Counted from the stretch's first letter, positions 1-8,378 are shown. The stretch: 15,704 nucleotides of DNA from JBGLNJ01 sp964353405 (GCA_964353405.1 CAYGWJ010000145.1:1-15704), one strand, 5' to 3'. The notes: a model not told the origin generated them from the sequence alone. Made by a program: numbers and translations.

Positions 1-816
1 ATGATTCAGGGTGAAGTCAATTGGATCAACTATCTGGTCGCGGGCGGCGTGCCAGCCGCCCGCGCCATCCTTTCGCAAAACGGCAAGCTGGTCGAGCCGA
101 TTGACGATGGGCAGGGCGAGCACTTTCTTGCCACAGCCTTCGTCAAGGCTCGCGGCGGGCACCCCAAGCGGGCCGAATGGACGCCGCGCTTTTTAGAAGC
201 TTACGGCGTAATGATGGGACGGATGCACGCGCTGTCCAAGCGGTACGAGCCTGATCCTTCCACACGGCGGCCTCAGTGGGACGATCCAGAGAACTTGGTA
301 GCGCAGTTCTTGCCGCCTTTGGAAGCGATTGCCATCGAGAAGTATCGCGCGCTGGTGGAATACCTGCGAGCACTGCCTAAAGACGTGGACTCGTATGGCC
401 TCATCCACCAGGATGCGCACACGGGCAACCTGTTCGTGGACGAAGCGGGCAACATCACGCTGTTCGACTTTGACGACTGCATCTATGGCTGGTTCATCTA
501 TGACATTGCCATGGTGCTCTTCTATGCCGTGCCGTTCGAGGCGTCCGAAGCGCCGGGCGTTGCGCGCGAGTTCATGCCACACTTTATGCGCGGCTATCGG
601 CGCGAAAATAAGCTCGACGACGCCTGGCTGCAAGAGCTGCCGTACTTGCTCAAGCTGCGCGAGATTGAGCTTTACGCCGTCATCCATCGCAGCTTTGACG
701 TGAACAATGTGGACGATCCCTGGGCGGCGCGTTTCATGGATGGTCGCAAGCAGCGAATCGAAAACGACGTGCCGTACCTTGACCTGGATTTCGGGTCATT
801 GTTCGCCGCAGAGTAA
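1..816 (+). CDS. Phosphotransferase, aminoglycoside/choline kinase fold (5' partial)
   Basis: Predicted ATP-dependent small-molecule kinase of the APH superfamily (aminoglycoside, choline and homoserine kinase-like). The catalytic loop HQDAHTGN at about residues 136-143 is Brenner's motif with H136, D138 and N143, and the metal-binding Asp follows in LFDFDDC (D156). The visible part is 271 aa. Family members usually carry another 50-80 residues in front, holding the nucleotide-binding beta sheet and its Lys. Here the protein begins at 'EVNWINYLVAGGV', which normally lies after that lobe, so the ATG at base 1 is probably internal and the true start lies left of the window. The next gene starts 8 bases after the stop, so the two are cotranscribed. 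The substrate cannot be told; the two acetyltransferases downstream favour an antibiotic or other amine/alcohol metabolite. Fold and family are secure, function is inferred. Confidence 0.85.
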   Translation: MIQGEVNWINYLVAGGVPAARAILSQNGKLVEPIDDGQGEHFLATAFVKARGGHPKRAEWTPRFLEAYGVMMGRMHALSKRYEPDPSTRRPQWDDPENLVAQFLPPLEAIAIEKYRALVEYLRALPKDVDSYGLIHQDAHTGNLFVDEAGNITLFDFDDCIYGWFIYDIAMVLFYAVPFEASEAPGVAREFMPHFMRGYRRENKLDDAWLQELPYLLKLREIELYAVIHRSFDVNNVDDPWAARFMDGRKQRIENDVPYLDLDFGSLFAAE

Positions 817-824
817 AGGAAAGT

Positions 825-1655
825 ATGATCTACAAACTTGACCCGGCAAACTATGACAAAGTGCGCCCACTCTTTCGTGCACTTGAATTTCACTTGAGCA
901 GTGCGGCCGTGCTCGACGGGAACAATCCCGGCCAGGTCTTTGTTGACGATCCGGCCGGGCCGCAATCGGCCTTTATGTTCTCGCCGGAAGGCTGCTACCT
1001 GACTGGCAACCCGGACAATGACACTTTCAACCGAGCCTTGAACGAGGCCATACACGGCCAGGTTTTGGGTGAGCAGATCAAAATGCTGTTCCTGGTCTGT
1101 TCGTCGGACAGTTGGCACAAGCAGTTGGCGACGGTGCTCCATCCGCATCAGCCGACGACAATACCCCGGCGTCACTATGTTTGCCGCCAGCTCAAGCGCG
1201 ACGGGCGAGCCAGCGTCCCGGCCGGCTTTGCCGTGCATCGCCTCGACGAATCACTCCTGAATCGTCCGGGCCTGGATATCCCGGATCACATCATAGGATG
1301 GATGGACGGCAACTGGGGTTCGACGGCTAACTTTCTGCAAAGAGGCTTCGGTTTTGTTACTCTCCACGCCGACGCCGCAGGCGAAGCGCAGCTAGTTTCG
1401 TGGTCGTTGGCGGATTGCCGCAGTGGGGATGCGTGCGAGATCGGCATCCACACAGTCAAGCCATACAGGCAGCGCGGCCTGGCGACCCTCACGGCTGCGG
1501 CAGCGGTAGAGTATGCCCTATCGCACGGCTTTTCGATGGTCGGCTGGCACTGCTCTGAGGACAACCGTGGTTCCATAGGCACGGCAGAAAAAGTCGGATT
1601 CGAGCGCGAACGCAACTATACCATGTACTATGCAAGCCTGAATCGTGAGGAGTGA
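825..1655 (+). CDS. GNAT N-acetyltransferase, two-part (ZmaR-like family)
   Basis: Predicted acetyl-CoA-dependent N-acetyltransferase of 276 aa. The C-terminal GNAT core runs from about residue 165 to 270: the EIGIHTVKPYRQRGLATLTA stretch (about 205-224) holds the acetyl-CoA pyrophosphate loop (R-x-x-G-L-A), followed by WHCSEDNRGSIGTAEKVGF (about 241-259), the usual 'N..S...AEK.GF' motif B. The first 140 residues are a separate domain without clear motifs. This layout resembles the GNAT_acetyltran family that includes the zwittermicin A resistance protein ZmaR; that link is from memory of the family. A ribosome-binding site (AAAGGAAAG) lies just before the ATG. It sits between the kinase and a HAD hydrolase in one operon. 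Substrate unknown; a role in modifying a toxic amine is plausible but not shown. Confidence 0.8.
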   Translation: MIYKLDPANYDKVRPLFRALEFHLSSAAVLDGNNPGQVFVDDPAGPQSAFMFSPEGCYLTGNPDNDTFNRALNEAIHGQVLGEQIKMLFLVCSSDSWHKQLATVLHPHQPTTIPRRHYVCRQLKRDGRASVPAGFAVHRLDESLLNRPGLDIPDHIIGWMDGNWGSTANFLQRGFGFVTLHADAAGEAQLVSWSLADCRSGDACEIGIHTVKPYRQRGLATLTAAAAVEYALSHGFSMVGWHCSEDNRGSIGTAEKVGFERERNYTMYYASLNREE

Positions 1656-1657
1656 AG

Positions 1658-2272
1658 ATGTCAATTCGAGCTGTGTTCACCGACATCGGCGGAGTACTCA
1701 TCCGGGTGGAAAACCATGACAAGCGTCACGAGTGGGAAGCTCGGCTTGGACTATCCAGCGGCCAAGTGACTCGCGCTGTGTTCGACTCGGAAGAAGCTGC
1801 GCGGGCCATGCTAGGCGAGATTCCAGAATCCGAGATGTGGCAAAGCGTGGGCCGCAAGCTTGGCTTGAGCGATGTTCAGGTGGATGAATTTCACCAGGAC
1901 TTTTTCGCAGACGAGCTTTTCGATGCCGAGTTGGCGCAGTTCATCGGGAGTTTGCGACCCCGGTTCAAGACCGGCATCATCAGCAATGCCTGGTCGGATG
2001 CGCGCCCCATTCTCAATCGCAAGTTCGATCTCGACGGCTATGTGGATGTGTCCATCTATTCTGCCGAGGTCAAGCTTGCCAAGCCCGACGCGCGCATCTT
2101 TTATCTTGCGTTAGAGCGGCTAGGCGTTCAGGCGAAAGAAGCCGTGTTCGTGGACGACGTGCTGGAAAACGTCGAGGCTGCGCGCGCATTGGGGATGTGC
2201 AGTGTGCAATTCCAAAATACCGCACAGGCTATAGCAGATGTGAAGCGGTGTCTCGATCGACACCGTGACTGA
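1658..2272 (+). CDS. HAD-superfamily hydrolase, subfamily IA
   Basis: Predicted cytosolic Mg-dependent phosphatase or phosphotransferase of 204 aa. All four HAD motifs are present: nucleophile D9 in FTDIGGVL, motif II Ser in IISNA (S109), motif III Lys in KLAKPD (K142), and the acidic pair in VFVDDVLENVEAAR (D166, D167). The second Asp of motif I is replaced by Gly, as is common in 'D-x-G-G-V' IA members (YihX-like), so the general-acid role may be absent or filled differently. The helical cap lies between residues 15 and 90. I chose the ATG at 1658 over the in-frame GTG at 1652 because GGAG at 1649-1652 is well spaced from it; the gene then starts 2 bases after the preceding stop, so translation is probably coupled. 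Substrate unknown. Confidence 0.87.
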   Translation: MSIRAVFTDIGGVLIRVENHDKRHEWEARLGLSSGQVTRAVFDSEEAARAMLGEIPESEMWQSVGRKLGLSDVQVDEFHQDFFADELFDAELAQFIGSLRPRFKTGIISNAWSDARPILNRKFDLDGYVDVSIYSAEVKLAKPDARIFYLALERLGVQAKEAVFVDDVLENVEAARALGMCSVQFQNTAQAIADVKRCLDRHRD

Positions 2273-2295
2273 AAAGCGAACAAAAGGATATATTG

Positions 2296-3666
2296 ATGGA
2301 CGCTCTACTTGAAATACTGACCAAGCCGCAACTGATGTTTGCGAACAATCACTTGCCGCGTGACCTGGGCGATGGACTCGTCCTTCGCTTTGCCACGCCC
2401 GCGGACGCGGAAGCGCTGGCGCAGTTCAACGGATATATTCACGGCAACGAGCGCCCGGATCACTTTGATCCGATGGTCGCGGCATGGACACGCGATTTTT
2501 GCTCGGAACAACATCCGACGTGCGGGCCGTCCAACGTCACGCTCGTCGAGGACACACGCGTGAGCAAGATTGTCTCATCCGTGTGCCTCATCCCGCAAAC
2601 GTGGACCTATGCCGGCATCCCGTTCGAGGTCGGCCGGCCGGAGGCCGTGGGCACCGATCCCGATTACCGGCGGCGCGGACTCGTGCGAATGCAGTTCGAG
2701 GCGCTGCACGCGAAAAGCGAGGCGATGGGTCATCTCGTCCAGGGCATCACCGGCATCCCGTGGTACTATCGCCAGTTCGGGTACGAATACGCGCTCGACC
2801 TGGACGTTGGACGGCTCACACACTGGGCCAGCGTTCCTACGCTCCAAGAAGGTGAGGCTGAAGTGTATCGCCTGCGCCCGATGACGATGGAGGACTTGCT
2901 GCTCGTCAAAGCGCTGTACGAAAAAGATTGCTCGCGGTCGCTCGTCGCGTGCCCGCGCCCGGACTGGCTGTGGCATGCGATACTAGAGTGGTACTCGCCC
3001 GACTCGTACGCGCGGAAACACCTCCACATCATCGAGACAGTCGAGGGCCGCGCCGTTGGGTACGTTGCGCCACACCGGGAAATCTGGGACGACCGATTCA
3101 TGATTGACGAATTCGCCGTCGTCGAAGGTCAACCGCTGAGGGCCATTGTCCTGTCGGCGTTGCGCGCGCTCAAGCCCATGGCCGACGCGGAAACGGCAGC
3201 GCAAAAGAAGACTTGCCGATGGCTGTTCTGGCGGTTCGGGCGTGAACATCCTGTGTATGATGCCATCCCTGAACTGTTGTCGAGTCCGCGCCCGCCCTAC
3301 GGCTGGTACATCCGCGTAGCCGATGTGCCCGGCTTTCTGCGGCATATTGCCCCGGCGCTACAGGCGCGGCTGGCTCAGTCTGCAATGGCCGGGCACACCG
3401 GCGAGATCAAGATTCACGAATATACCGGCGGGTTTCACATGGTCTTTGACAAGGGCAAACTCGCCACGGTCGAGCCGTGGAAAACGGAAGAGACCGAATC
3501 AGACGCGGCGTTTCCGCCGCTCGTGTTCCTGCAACTGTTGTTTGGCCGCTGTTCGCTGGCCGAGCTGCGCGCGGCCTTTCCCGACTGTTGGGCCAAACCC
3601 GAGGCTACCGTTCTGCTGGAGGCCTTGTTCCCTAAAGCCTACTCGTGCGTGATTCCGGTGGGATAA
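2296..3666 (+). CDS. Eis-like GNAT acetyltransferase with SCP2-type C-terminal domain
   Basis: Predicted 456-aa acetyltransferase with the three-domain layout of Mycobacterium Eis: an N-terminal GNAT domain (about 27-170), a second degenerate GNAT domain (about 175-320) and a C-terminal sterol-carrier-protein-like domain (about 345-456). The acetyl-CoA loop is seen in AVGTDPDYRRRGLVRMQFEA (about 117-136), followed by the typical 'GIPWYYRQFGYEYAL' segment that closes the first domain. Eis-family enzymes multiply acetylate amines, including aminoglycosides, and usually form hexamers; this gene's substrate is unknown. The ATG at 2296 is preferred over the adjacent TTG at 2293 because AAGGA lies about 6-7 bases upstream. 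It is the last gene of the four-gene operon, 23 bases after the HAD gene, and is followed by a perfect hairpin. Confidence 0.85.
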   Translation: MDALLEILTKPQLMFANNHLPRDLGDGLVLRFATPADAEALAQFNGYIHGNERPDHFDPMVAAWTRDFCSEQHPTCGPSNVTLVEDTRVSKIVSSVCLIPQTWTYAGIPFEVGRPEAVGTDPDYRRRGLVRMQFEALHAKSEAMGHLVQGITGIPWYYRQFGYEYALDLDVGRLTHWASVPTLQEGEAEVYRLRPMTMEDLLLVKALYEKDCSRSLVACPRPDWLWHAILEWYSPDSYARKHLHIIETVEGRAVGYVAPHREIWDDRFMIDEFAVVEGQPLRAIVLSALRALKPMADAETAAQKKTCRWLFWRFGREHPVYDAIPELLSSPRPPYGWYIRVADVPGFLRHIAPALQARLAQSAMAGHTGEIKIHEYTGGFHMVFDKGKLATVEPWKTEETESDAAFPPLVFLQLLFGRCSLAELRAAFPDCWAKPEATVLLEALFPKAYSCVIPVG

Positions 3667-3672
3667 TGCCTT

Positions 3673-3707
3673 CAACCTTGCGAAGGGCAGCGCCCTTCGC
3701 AAGGTTG
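3673..3707. terminator. Perfect 16-bp hairpin after the acetyltransferase operon
   Basis: Arms CAACCTTGCGAAGGGC and its exact reverse complement (3673-3688 and 3692-3707) are separated by a 3-base loop, AGC. It begins 6 bases after the operon's last stop codon. No U-run follows on the plus strand, so it is either a factor-assisted terminator and 3'-end stabiliser or a dispersed palindromic repeat. Its right arm overlaps the possible -35 box of the next gene. Confidence 0.6.
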
Positions 3708-3725
3708 CAAGATGTCAGCTATAAT
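3696..3725 (+). promoter_or_regulatory. Predicted sigma70-type promoter of the AI-2E permease gene
   Basis: A perfect TATAAT lies at 3720-3725. The best -35 match is TTCGCA at 3696-3701 (4 of 6), with an 18-base spacer; this places the -35 inside the right arm of the hairpin. Transcription would begin near 3732, giving a leader of about 37 bases that ends in the AAAGGAG ribosome-binding site. Confidence 0.5.
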
Positions 3726-3768
3726 AGTGGCGACTTGGGTGGGCTGTCACACCGAGAAAGGAGCCACA

Positions 3769-4998
3769 ATGACCGATAGCCCCGTCATACAATCTACCCC
3801 GCAGACAGGCGCACCGCCGTCACACTCTAAAGGTCTGCGGCCGCCGCCGCGCACGCTGGCGCGCTGGCTGCTGGTGGCCGGGGCGCTCCTGGGTGTCGGC
3901 TGGCTGTTGTGGAATGCGCGTCCGGCGCTGACACCTTTCACGATCGGCCTGGTGCTGGCTTATCTTTTGCTGCCGATTGTCAATTTGCTCAACCGGCGCA
4001 TCCCGCGCCCGCTGGCCATCTTGATCGTGTATGTCGTCAGCATCGCCCTCATCGTCGGCGTGTTCGCTTACCTCGTGCCGGTGATCGTCTCACAGGTTCA
4101 GCAGCTCGTTGCCAGCCTCCCACCCATCGGCCAGTGGCAGGACATGGTCAACAATCTCTTTCAGCAATACCAAAGCCGTGTGCCGCCGGCCATCCGGCAG
4201 CCGATAGACGAAGCATTGATAAACGCCTTGCGCACGATGCAGGCGAACTTGACCACCTATGTCCAGGAGGCCGGACGATTCGTCTGGGGCCAAGTGCTCC
4301 AGGTCGTCTACACGGTGTCATTCCTGATCGGTTTTTTCATCGTCCCCATGTGGCTGTTCTATGTGCTCAAAGATCAGGCCAAAAGCCGCGCGTACATTGA
4401 CGGCATGTTGCATGCGCGCATCCGCGCCGACTTTTGGAACACCTGGCACATTATCAACCACGACCTGGGCGACTATGTGCGCGGGCAACTCACGCTCAGC
4501 CTCATCATCGGGGTGCTCATCACGGCCGGGATGCTGGTCCTGCCCCTGATCGGTCTGCACATGCCGTATGCCTTGCTGCTGGGCATCATCTCGACTCTGA
4601 CGGAACTCATCCCCGTGATCGGCCCGGCGCTCGGCATGATCCCCGGCGTGCTGATCGGCCTGTTCATCTCGCCGACGACGGCGCTCGCCGTGCTGCTGGT
4701 CTATCTCGTCGTCCAGCAATTCGAAAACAGCTTGCTGGTGCCGCGCATCATTGGCGGGAGCATTGGGATCCACCCGGCCATTCTCACGGTCATCATCATC
4801 GCGATGGGCTACACCTTCGGGCTGCTCGGCATCGTGTTGGCTGCGCCGCTCTCGGCCATTGCGCGCGATTTGTTTATCTATATCCACCGGCGGCTGGAGG
4901 GAACGGAAGCGAAGGAGGCGATCCAGGGGTTGGCCAGTGTGCCCAAGCACGATCAACATAAAGGAAAACCCGTTGCCCCGGCGACAACGAGCGTATGA
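3769..4998 (+). CDS. AI-2E family transporter (PerM/TqsA-like permease)
   Basis: Predicted inner-membrane permease of 409 aa in the AI-2E exporter family (PerM, TqsA, YtvI and sodium-proton antiporter relatives). Residues 1-30 are a Pro-rich cytosolic tail. They are followed by paired hydrophobic helices at about 31-48 and 53-73, a third helix at about 78-103, a long amphipathic stretch (about 105-180), and a hydrophobic C-terminal half with about five more helices. The family's C-terminal signature is clear in LVPRIIGGSIGIHPAIL and the following GLLGIVLAAPL. The ATG at 3769 is preferred to an upstream in-frame start at 3712 because it has a strong AAAGGAG at 3757-3763 and the upstream one would precede the promoter. 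It stands alone, convergent with the M20 peptidase gene 28 bases away. Real substrates are poorly known; signal-molecule export should not be assumed. Confidence 0.87.
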   Translation: MTDSPVIQSTPQTGAPPSHSKGLRPPPRTLARWLLVAGALLGVGWLLWNARPALTPFTIGLVLAYLLLPIVNLLNRRIPRPLAILIVYVVSIALIVGVFAYLVPVIVSQVQQLVASLPPIGQWQDMVNNLFQQYQSRVPPAIRQPIDEALINALRTMQANLTTYVQEAGRFVWGQVLQVVYTVSFLIGFFIVPMWLFYVLKDQAKSRAYIDGMLHARIRADFWNTWHIINHDLGDYVRGQLTLSLIIGVLITAGMLVLPLIGLHMPYALLLGIISTLTELIPVIGPALGMIPGVLIGLFISPTTALAVLLVYLVVQQFENSLLVPRIIGGSIGIHPAILTVIIIAMGYTFGLLGIVLAAPLSAIARDLFIYIHRRLEGTEAKEAIQGLASVPKHDQHKGKPVAPATTSV

Positions 4999-5009
4999 AT
5001 GTCAAGAGA

Positions 5010-5024
5010 CGGTCCATCAGACCG
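5010..5024. terminator. Short hairpin between convergent genes
   Basis: CGGTC (5010-5014) and GACCG (5020-5024) flank a 5-base loop in the 28-base gap between the AI-2E and M20 stops. The stem is short and has no U-run on either side, so termination is only a suggestion. Confidence 0.25.
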
Positions 5025-5026
5025 GC

Positions 5027-6370
5027 TCATTTGGATTCACCATCTTTTGCACAGAACCGCGTGACGACGTTGTAAAGAATCCGTATGCCAAATTCCATAT
5101 TCGCCACACTGACGCGCTCATTGTGATTATGAGCCAGCCCCGTCATGTGCGGCCCTTCATATCGCATGGGCACAAAGCCCAAGACCTTGGCGCCCAACCG
5201 GGCGATGCTCTTGGCGTCTGTCCCGCCGGTGATCATGCCGGGCACCAATACTGCGCCGTTTTCATGCTCGGCAATCACCTGGCGAATAGTTTCGAATAGC
5301 GGCGAGGCCGGATCGGATTCCAGCGCGGGATAGACCGGCCCAAACTCGATTTCGACGTGGTTGCCAATCACGCCACGCAGTTCTTGCTCCAGCGCTTCAA
5401 TCGTCGTGTCTGGCAAGATGCGGCAATCCACCTGGCATTCGGCCTCGGCGGGAATGACGTTGATCTTGGTTCCCGCTTTGAGCATGGTGGGGGTTGCCGT
5501 GTTGTGCAGGCTGGCCGAGAGGCGCTCCTTTTGCGCGTCCGGCAAAGGCAGAGCGGCTAGAGCTTTTTCATGTTTGGCCGGGTCAAGCAAGTTGAGGATG
5601 TTTTCTCGCAGGCTTTCATCTGCGCCTTGAGCCAGCGCTTCGATGTGCGCTTTCGCCGAGCGAGTGACCCGGAGAGGCAGTGGTGTCTCGATCAATCTGA
5701 CGACTGCTTGAGAAAGCGGCAGGAGCGCATTGTTCTTGTGCGGACGCGAAGCGTGCCCGGGCCGCCCGCGCCCGCGCAGCGTAAAGCGCGCCGAGCCTTT
5801 TTCGGCGGTCGAGCAAACATAGAACACTTGCCCATTCAGAACCAGACTGGTCGCCCCGCCTTCGTTGAGGGCATACTCGGCGCGGATCAGATCGGGATGG
5901 TTCAGCGCCATCCAGCCCGCGCCCATCTGCCCGCCGACTTCTTCGTCCGCATTTGCCATGAAGATCACGTCGCGCTTGAGCCGGACGCCTTCTCGCTTGA
6001 GGAGCAGACACGTCACCAGCTCCATCGCGACCATGTTTTTCATATCGGTTGCGCCGCGCCCCCATACAACGCCGTCCACCCAATCGCCTGAGAAGGGCGG
6101 CCTGGCCCACTTGTCCGCTTCGGCCGGCACAACGTCCACGTGCCCCATCAACAGGAGCGGCGGCAGTGAGCCATCACCTTTGAGCCGCGCGACGAGGTTG
6201 CCTCGCCCCGGCGCAGATTCCAGGACAAGCGGCTCGATGCCATCACGCTGCAAAATCGCCGCGATGTGCTCGATGCACGGCATCTCGTTGCCGGGCGGGT
6301 TGGTCGTATCGAAGCGAAGCAGCTGTTGCAGAATGTTAGCGGCTTGTTCGCGAACGAGATTCCAGTTCAT
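5027..6370 (-). CDS. M20 family metallopeptidase (dipeptidase / deacylase type)
   Basis: Predicted cytosolic two-zinc hydrolase of 447 aa, full length for the M20/ArgE/DapE/PepV/CPG2 superfamily. The metal and catalytic residues are visible in order: H77 and D79 in MGHVDVVP, the bridging D109 in WGRGATDMK, the general base and metal-binding acids in NADEEVGG (E143, E144), and a late metal His within GPHMTGLAHNHNERV. The GHASRPH segment, near residues 210-216, marks the dimerisation lid domain. It is the last gene behind a binding protein and two peptide permeases on the same strand, which suggests that it cleaves imported di- or oligopeptides. A strong terminator lies only 15-20 bases before its ATG, so its transcription depends on read-through or an unseen promoter. 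Exact substrate cannot be told from sequence. Confidence 0.88.
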   Translation of the reverse strand: MNWNLVREQAANILQQLLRFDTTNPPGNEMPCIEHIAAILQRDGIEPLVLESAPGRGNLVARLKGDGSLPPLLLMGHVDVVPAEADKWARPPFSGDWVDGVVWGRGATDMKNMVAMELVTCLLLKREGVRLKRDVIFMANADEEVGGQMGAGWMALNHPDLIRAEYALNEGGATSLVLNGQVFYVCSTAEKGSARFTLRGRGRPGHASRPHKNNALLPLSQAVVRLIETPLPLRVTRSAKAHIEALAQGADESLRENILNLLDPAKHEKALAALPLPDAQKERLSASLHNTATPTMLKAGTKINVIPAEAECQVDCRILPDTTIEALEQELRGVIGNHVEIEFGPVYPALESDPASPLFETIRQVIAEHENGAVLVPGMITGGTDAKSIARLGAKVLGFVPMRYEGPHMTGLAHNHNERVSVANMEFGIRILYNVVTRFCAKDGESK

Positions 6371-6384
6371 ATTATCTCTATGTA

Positions 6385-6415
6385 AAAAACAGACAAGGCG
6401 CGCGCTCTTGTCTGC
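6385..6415 (-). terminator. Rho-independent terminator between permease operon and M20 gene
   Basis: On the minus strand an 8-bp perfect stem (CAGACAAG / CTTGTCTG, 6408-6415 with 6391-6398) encloses a GC-rich loop and is followed directly by six U residues (6390-6385). It lies after the DppC-type gene and just before the M20 start, so it is either a true operon end or a partial terminator lowering expression of the peptidase. Confidence 0.8.
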
Positions 6416-6440
6416 TCGTCTACCTGCCTACCGGTCTGCT

Positions 6441-7352
6441 TTACTCCACGTGATGCGGGTCAAGCGCGTCGCGCAGCCCATCGCCGATATAGTTGACCGA
6501 GATGACCGTGAGAAAGATGAACAGCCCCGGAAAGATGGCCGTCCACGGAGCATAGTCCATCTCGGATTGCGCATTGCGCAACATGTTGCCCCAGGTGGGC
6601 GTGGGCGGCTGGACGCCAAAGCCGAGATAGCTCAACCCGGACTCGGTGATGATGGCCGCGCCCACGCGCAGCGTAGCGGCGACGATGATGGGGCTCATCG
6701 CATTCGGCAAAATGTGGCGGACGATGATGCGCCAATTCTTGGCGCCCGCCGCGCGCGCTGCTTCGACAAATTCTTTTTGCTTGATCGAGAGGTACGACGC
6801 ACGCACCAGCCGCGCCACACCCATCCACGACGTGGCGGCGATGACGAGGACGATGGGCACAATGCCGGCGCTCAAGAACGGGATGACGCCGGCGCGGAGC
6901 AATTGAGTGAGCAGGATGGCGACAAAGAGCGTGGGCAGCGTGAGCATGATGTCGGCAATGCGCATCAGAAGGTTGTCCATCCATCCACCGTAAAATCCCG
7001 CGAGCGCACCGACGGTTGTGCCGAGGACGATAGAAAGAAGCATCGCCAGCAAGCCAATCAGCAGCGAGATGCGCCCGCCGTCCATCGAGCGGACCAGGAG
7101 GTCACGCCCCAGGCCATCGGTGCCCATCGGGTGCTGCGCCGACGGCGGCTGATATTTTTCCAGGATGTGGGTCTTGCCGGGGTCATAGCCCGTCAAGAGA
7201 GGGGCAAAGATCGCACCCAGAATCAACATGCCCAGCACGCACATTCCGAGGACCGCCAGACGGTGCTTGATGAAATAATGCCAGGTGAGCGTCACCAGCG
7301 TTTCGTGGCGAACCTTGACAGGTGGTTCTTTTGCAAGCGCGGCGTGTGTCAT
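6441..7352 (-). CDS. ABC peptide transporter permease, DppC/OppC type
   Basis: Inner-membrane permease of 303 aa for di- or oligopeptide (or nickel) uptake. It has an N-terminal cytosolic stretch and first helix (about 28-50), the periplasmic PPSAQHPMGTDGLGRDLLVR segment typical of the OppC/DppC N-terminal domain, then the five-helix BPD_transp_1 core. The EAA loop that docks on the ATPase reads EAARAAGAKNWRIIVRHILP. The conserved ESGLSYLGFGVQPPTPTWGN segment follows it and is diagnostic of this subunit. It starts directly after the upstream permease: the stop TAA at 7353-7355 abuts the ATG at 7350-7352, so translation is coupled. The partner ATPases (DppD/DppF) are not in this window and must be encoded elsewhere or shared. 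Confidence 0.93.
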   Translation of the reverse strand: MTHAALAKEPPVKVRHETLVTLTWHYFIKHRLAVLGMCVLGMLILGAIFAPLLTGYDPGKTHILEKYQPPSAQHPMGTDGLGRDLLVRSMDGGRISLLIGLLAMLLSIVLGTTVGALAGFYGGWMDNLLMRIADIMLTLPTLFVAILLTQLLRAGVIPFLSAGIVPIVLVIAATSWMGVARLVRASYLSIKQKEFVEAARAAGAKNWRIIVRHILPNAMSPIIVAATLRVGAAIITESGLSYLGFGVQPPTPTWGNMLRNAQSEMDYAPWTAIFPGLFIFLTVISVNYIGDGLRDALDPHHVE

Positions 7353-8360
7353 TTAATCAAACCGGATCCTGGGATCGAGAAAGGCATAAGCAATATCGGC
7401 GGCGAGATTGAACACGATGATGAGCGCGGCGCTCAGCATGAGAATGCCCATCAGCACCGTATAGTCGCCGCGCTCGGCGCTGTTGAAAAAGAGCCGCCCC
7501 ATGCCGGGCCACGAAAAGATCGTTTCGGTAAAAAGCGCCCCGTTGAACAAGCTGGGGATTTCCAGCGCGATGATCGTGACCAGAGGGATGGCGGCATTCT
7601 TGAAGGCGTGCCCATAGATGACGGCGCGCTCGCGCAGTCCCTTAGCGCGCGCGGTGCGGACATAGTCCATCTTGAGCACTTCGAGCATCCCGGCGCGCAT
7701 ATAGCGCACGTGCTGCGCCAGTTGAAAGACGGCCAGCATCGAGACGGGCAGGACAAGATGCCAGATTCGATCCACCCACGGAGACGGCGGATATTCGCCC
7801 AGGGTTGTCATGCCACCGCCAGGGAACAAGGGCAGCGGCGCAGGGTGCGGAAACCACTCGGTTCCCGCAAGCGGGTTTTGCAGATTGACCGAAAAAACGA
7901 TGATGAGAATAAGGCCAAACCAAAAAATGGGGATGGACTGCCCGATGAACGCAATCGTGGTGACGACGTGGTCGAACCACGAGTACTGCTGTGTGGCAGA
8001 GATGACGCCGAACGGAATTGCGATGAGCAGCGCCAGCACAAAGGCGAGGCTGCCCAGAATCAGCGTGTTGGGCAAGCGTTCAGCAATCTCGGTCAGCACC
8101 GGGCGATGCGTGACGAACGACTCGCCCCAGTTGCCGCGCAAAGTCAGACCCAGCCACTTGGCATATTTGACCGCCAGCGGGTCGCGCAAGCCGTACTCTT
8201 GCTCGAGCCGCAACAAATCCTCGGGAGAGATGTTCGGGTTATTCTGATACGCCGACAGCGGATTGTTGGGCGCGATCTGGATCAGCGCAAACACAATGAC
8301 GCTGATGACCAGCAGCAGCGGAATCCCTTGCAAGAGCCGGCGAATGATGTATCGGGTCAT
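7353..8360 (-). CDS. ABC peptide transporter permease, DppB/OppB type
   Basis: Inner-membrane permease of 335 aa, partner of the DppC-type subunit next to it. The start MTRYIIRRLLQGIPLLLVIS is the standard N-terminus with the first helix. The periplasmic region with EQEYGLRDPLAVKYAKWLG and GNWGESFVTHRPV is typical of DppB. The EAA-type loop reads RTARAKGLRERAVIYGHAFKN, and the C-terminus carries ETIFSWPGMGRLFFNSAERGDYTVLMG and ends in LDPRIRFD, both family hallmarks. Six membrane helices are expected. The gap to the upstream binding-protein gene is 106 bases and holds an inverted repeat and an 8-base tandem repeat. Substrate class (peptide, nickel, sugar oligomer) cannot be fixed from the permease alone. 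Confidence 0.93.
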   Translation of the reverse strand: MTRYIIRRLLQGIPLLLVISVIVFALIQIAPNNPLSAYQNNPNISPEDLLRLEQEYGLRDPLAVKYAKWLGLTLRGNWGESFVTHRPVLTEIAERLPNTLILGSLAFVLALLIAIPFGVISATQQYSWFDHVVTTIAFIGQSIPIFWFGLILIIVFSVNLQNPLAGTEWFPHPAPLPLFPGGGMTTLGEYPPSPWVDRIWHLVLPVSMLAVFQLAQHVRYMRAGMLEVLKMDYVRTARAKGLRERAVIYGHAFKNAAIPLVTIIALEIPSLFNGALFTETIFSWPGMGRLFFNSAERGDYTVLMGILMLSAALIIVFNLAADIAYAFLDPRIRFD

Positions 8361-8378
8361 GAGTTCGCCCGTTGGCTA

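Noticed and set aside
4318..4959. 213-codon minus-strand frame within the AI-2E permease gene
   Set aside because: Asp/Gln/Arg-rich low-complexity product, antisense to conserved membrane helices.
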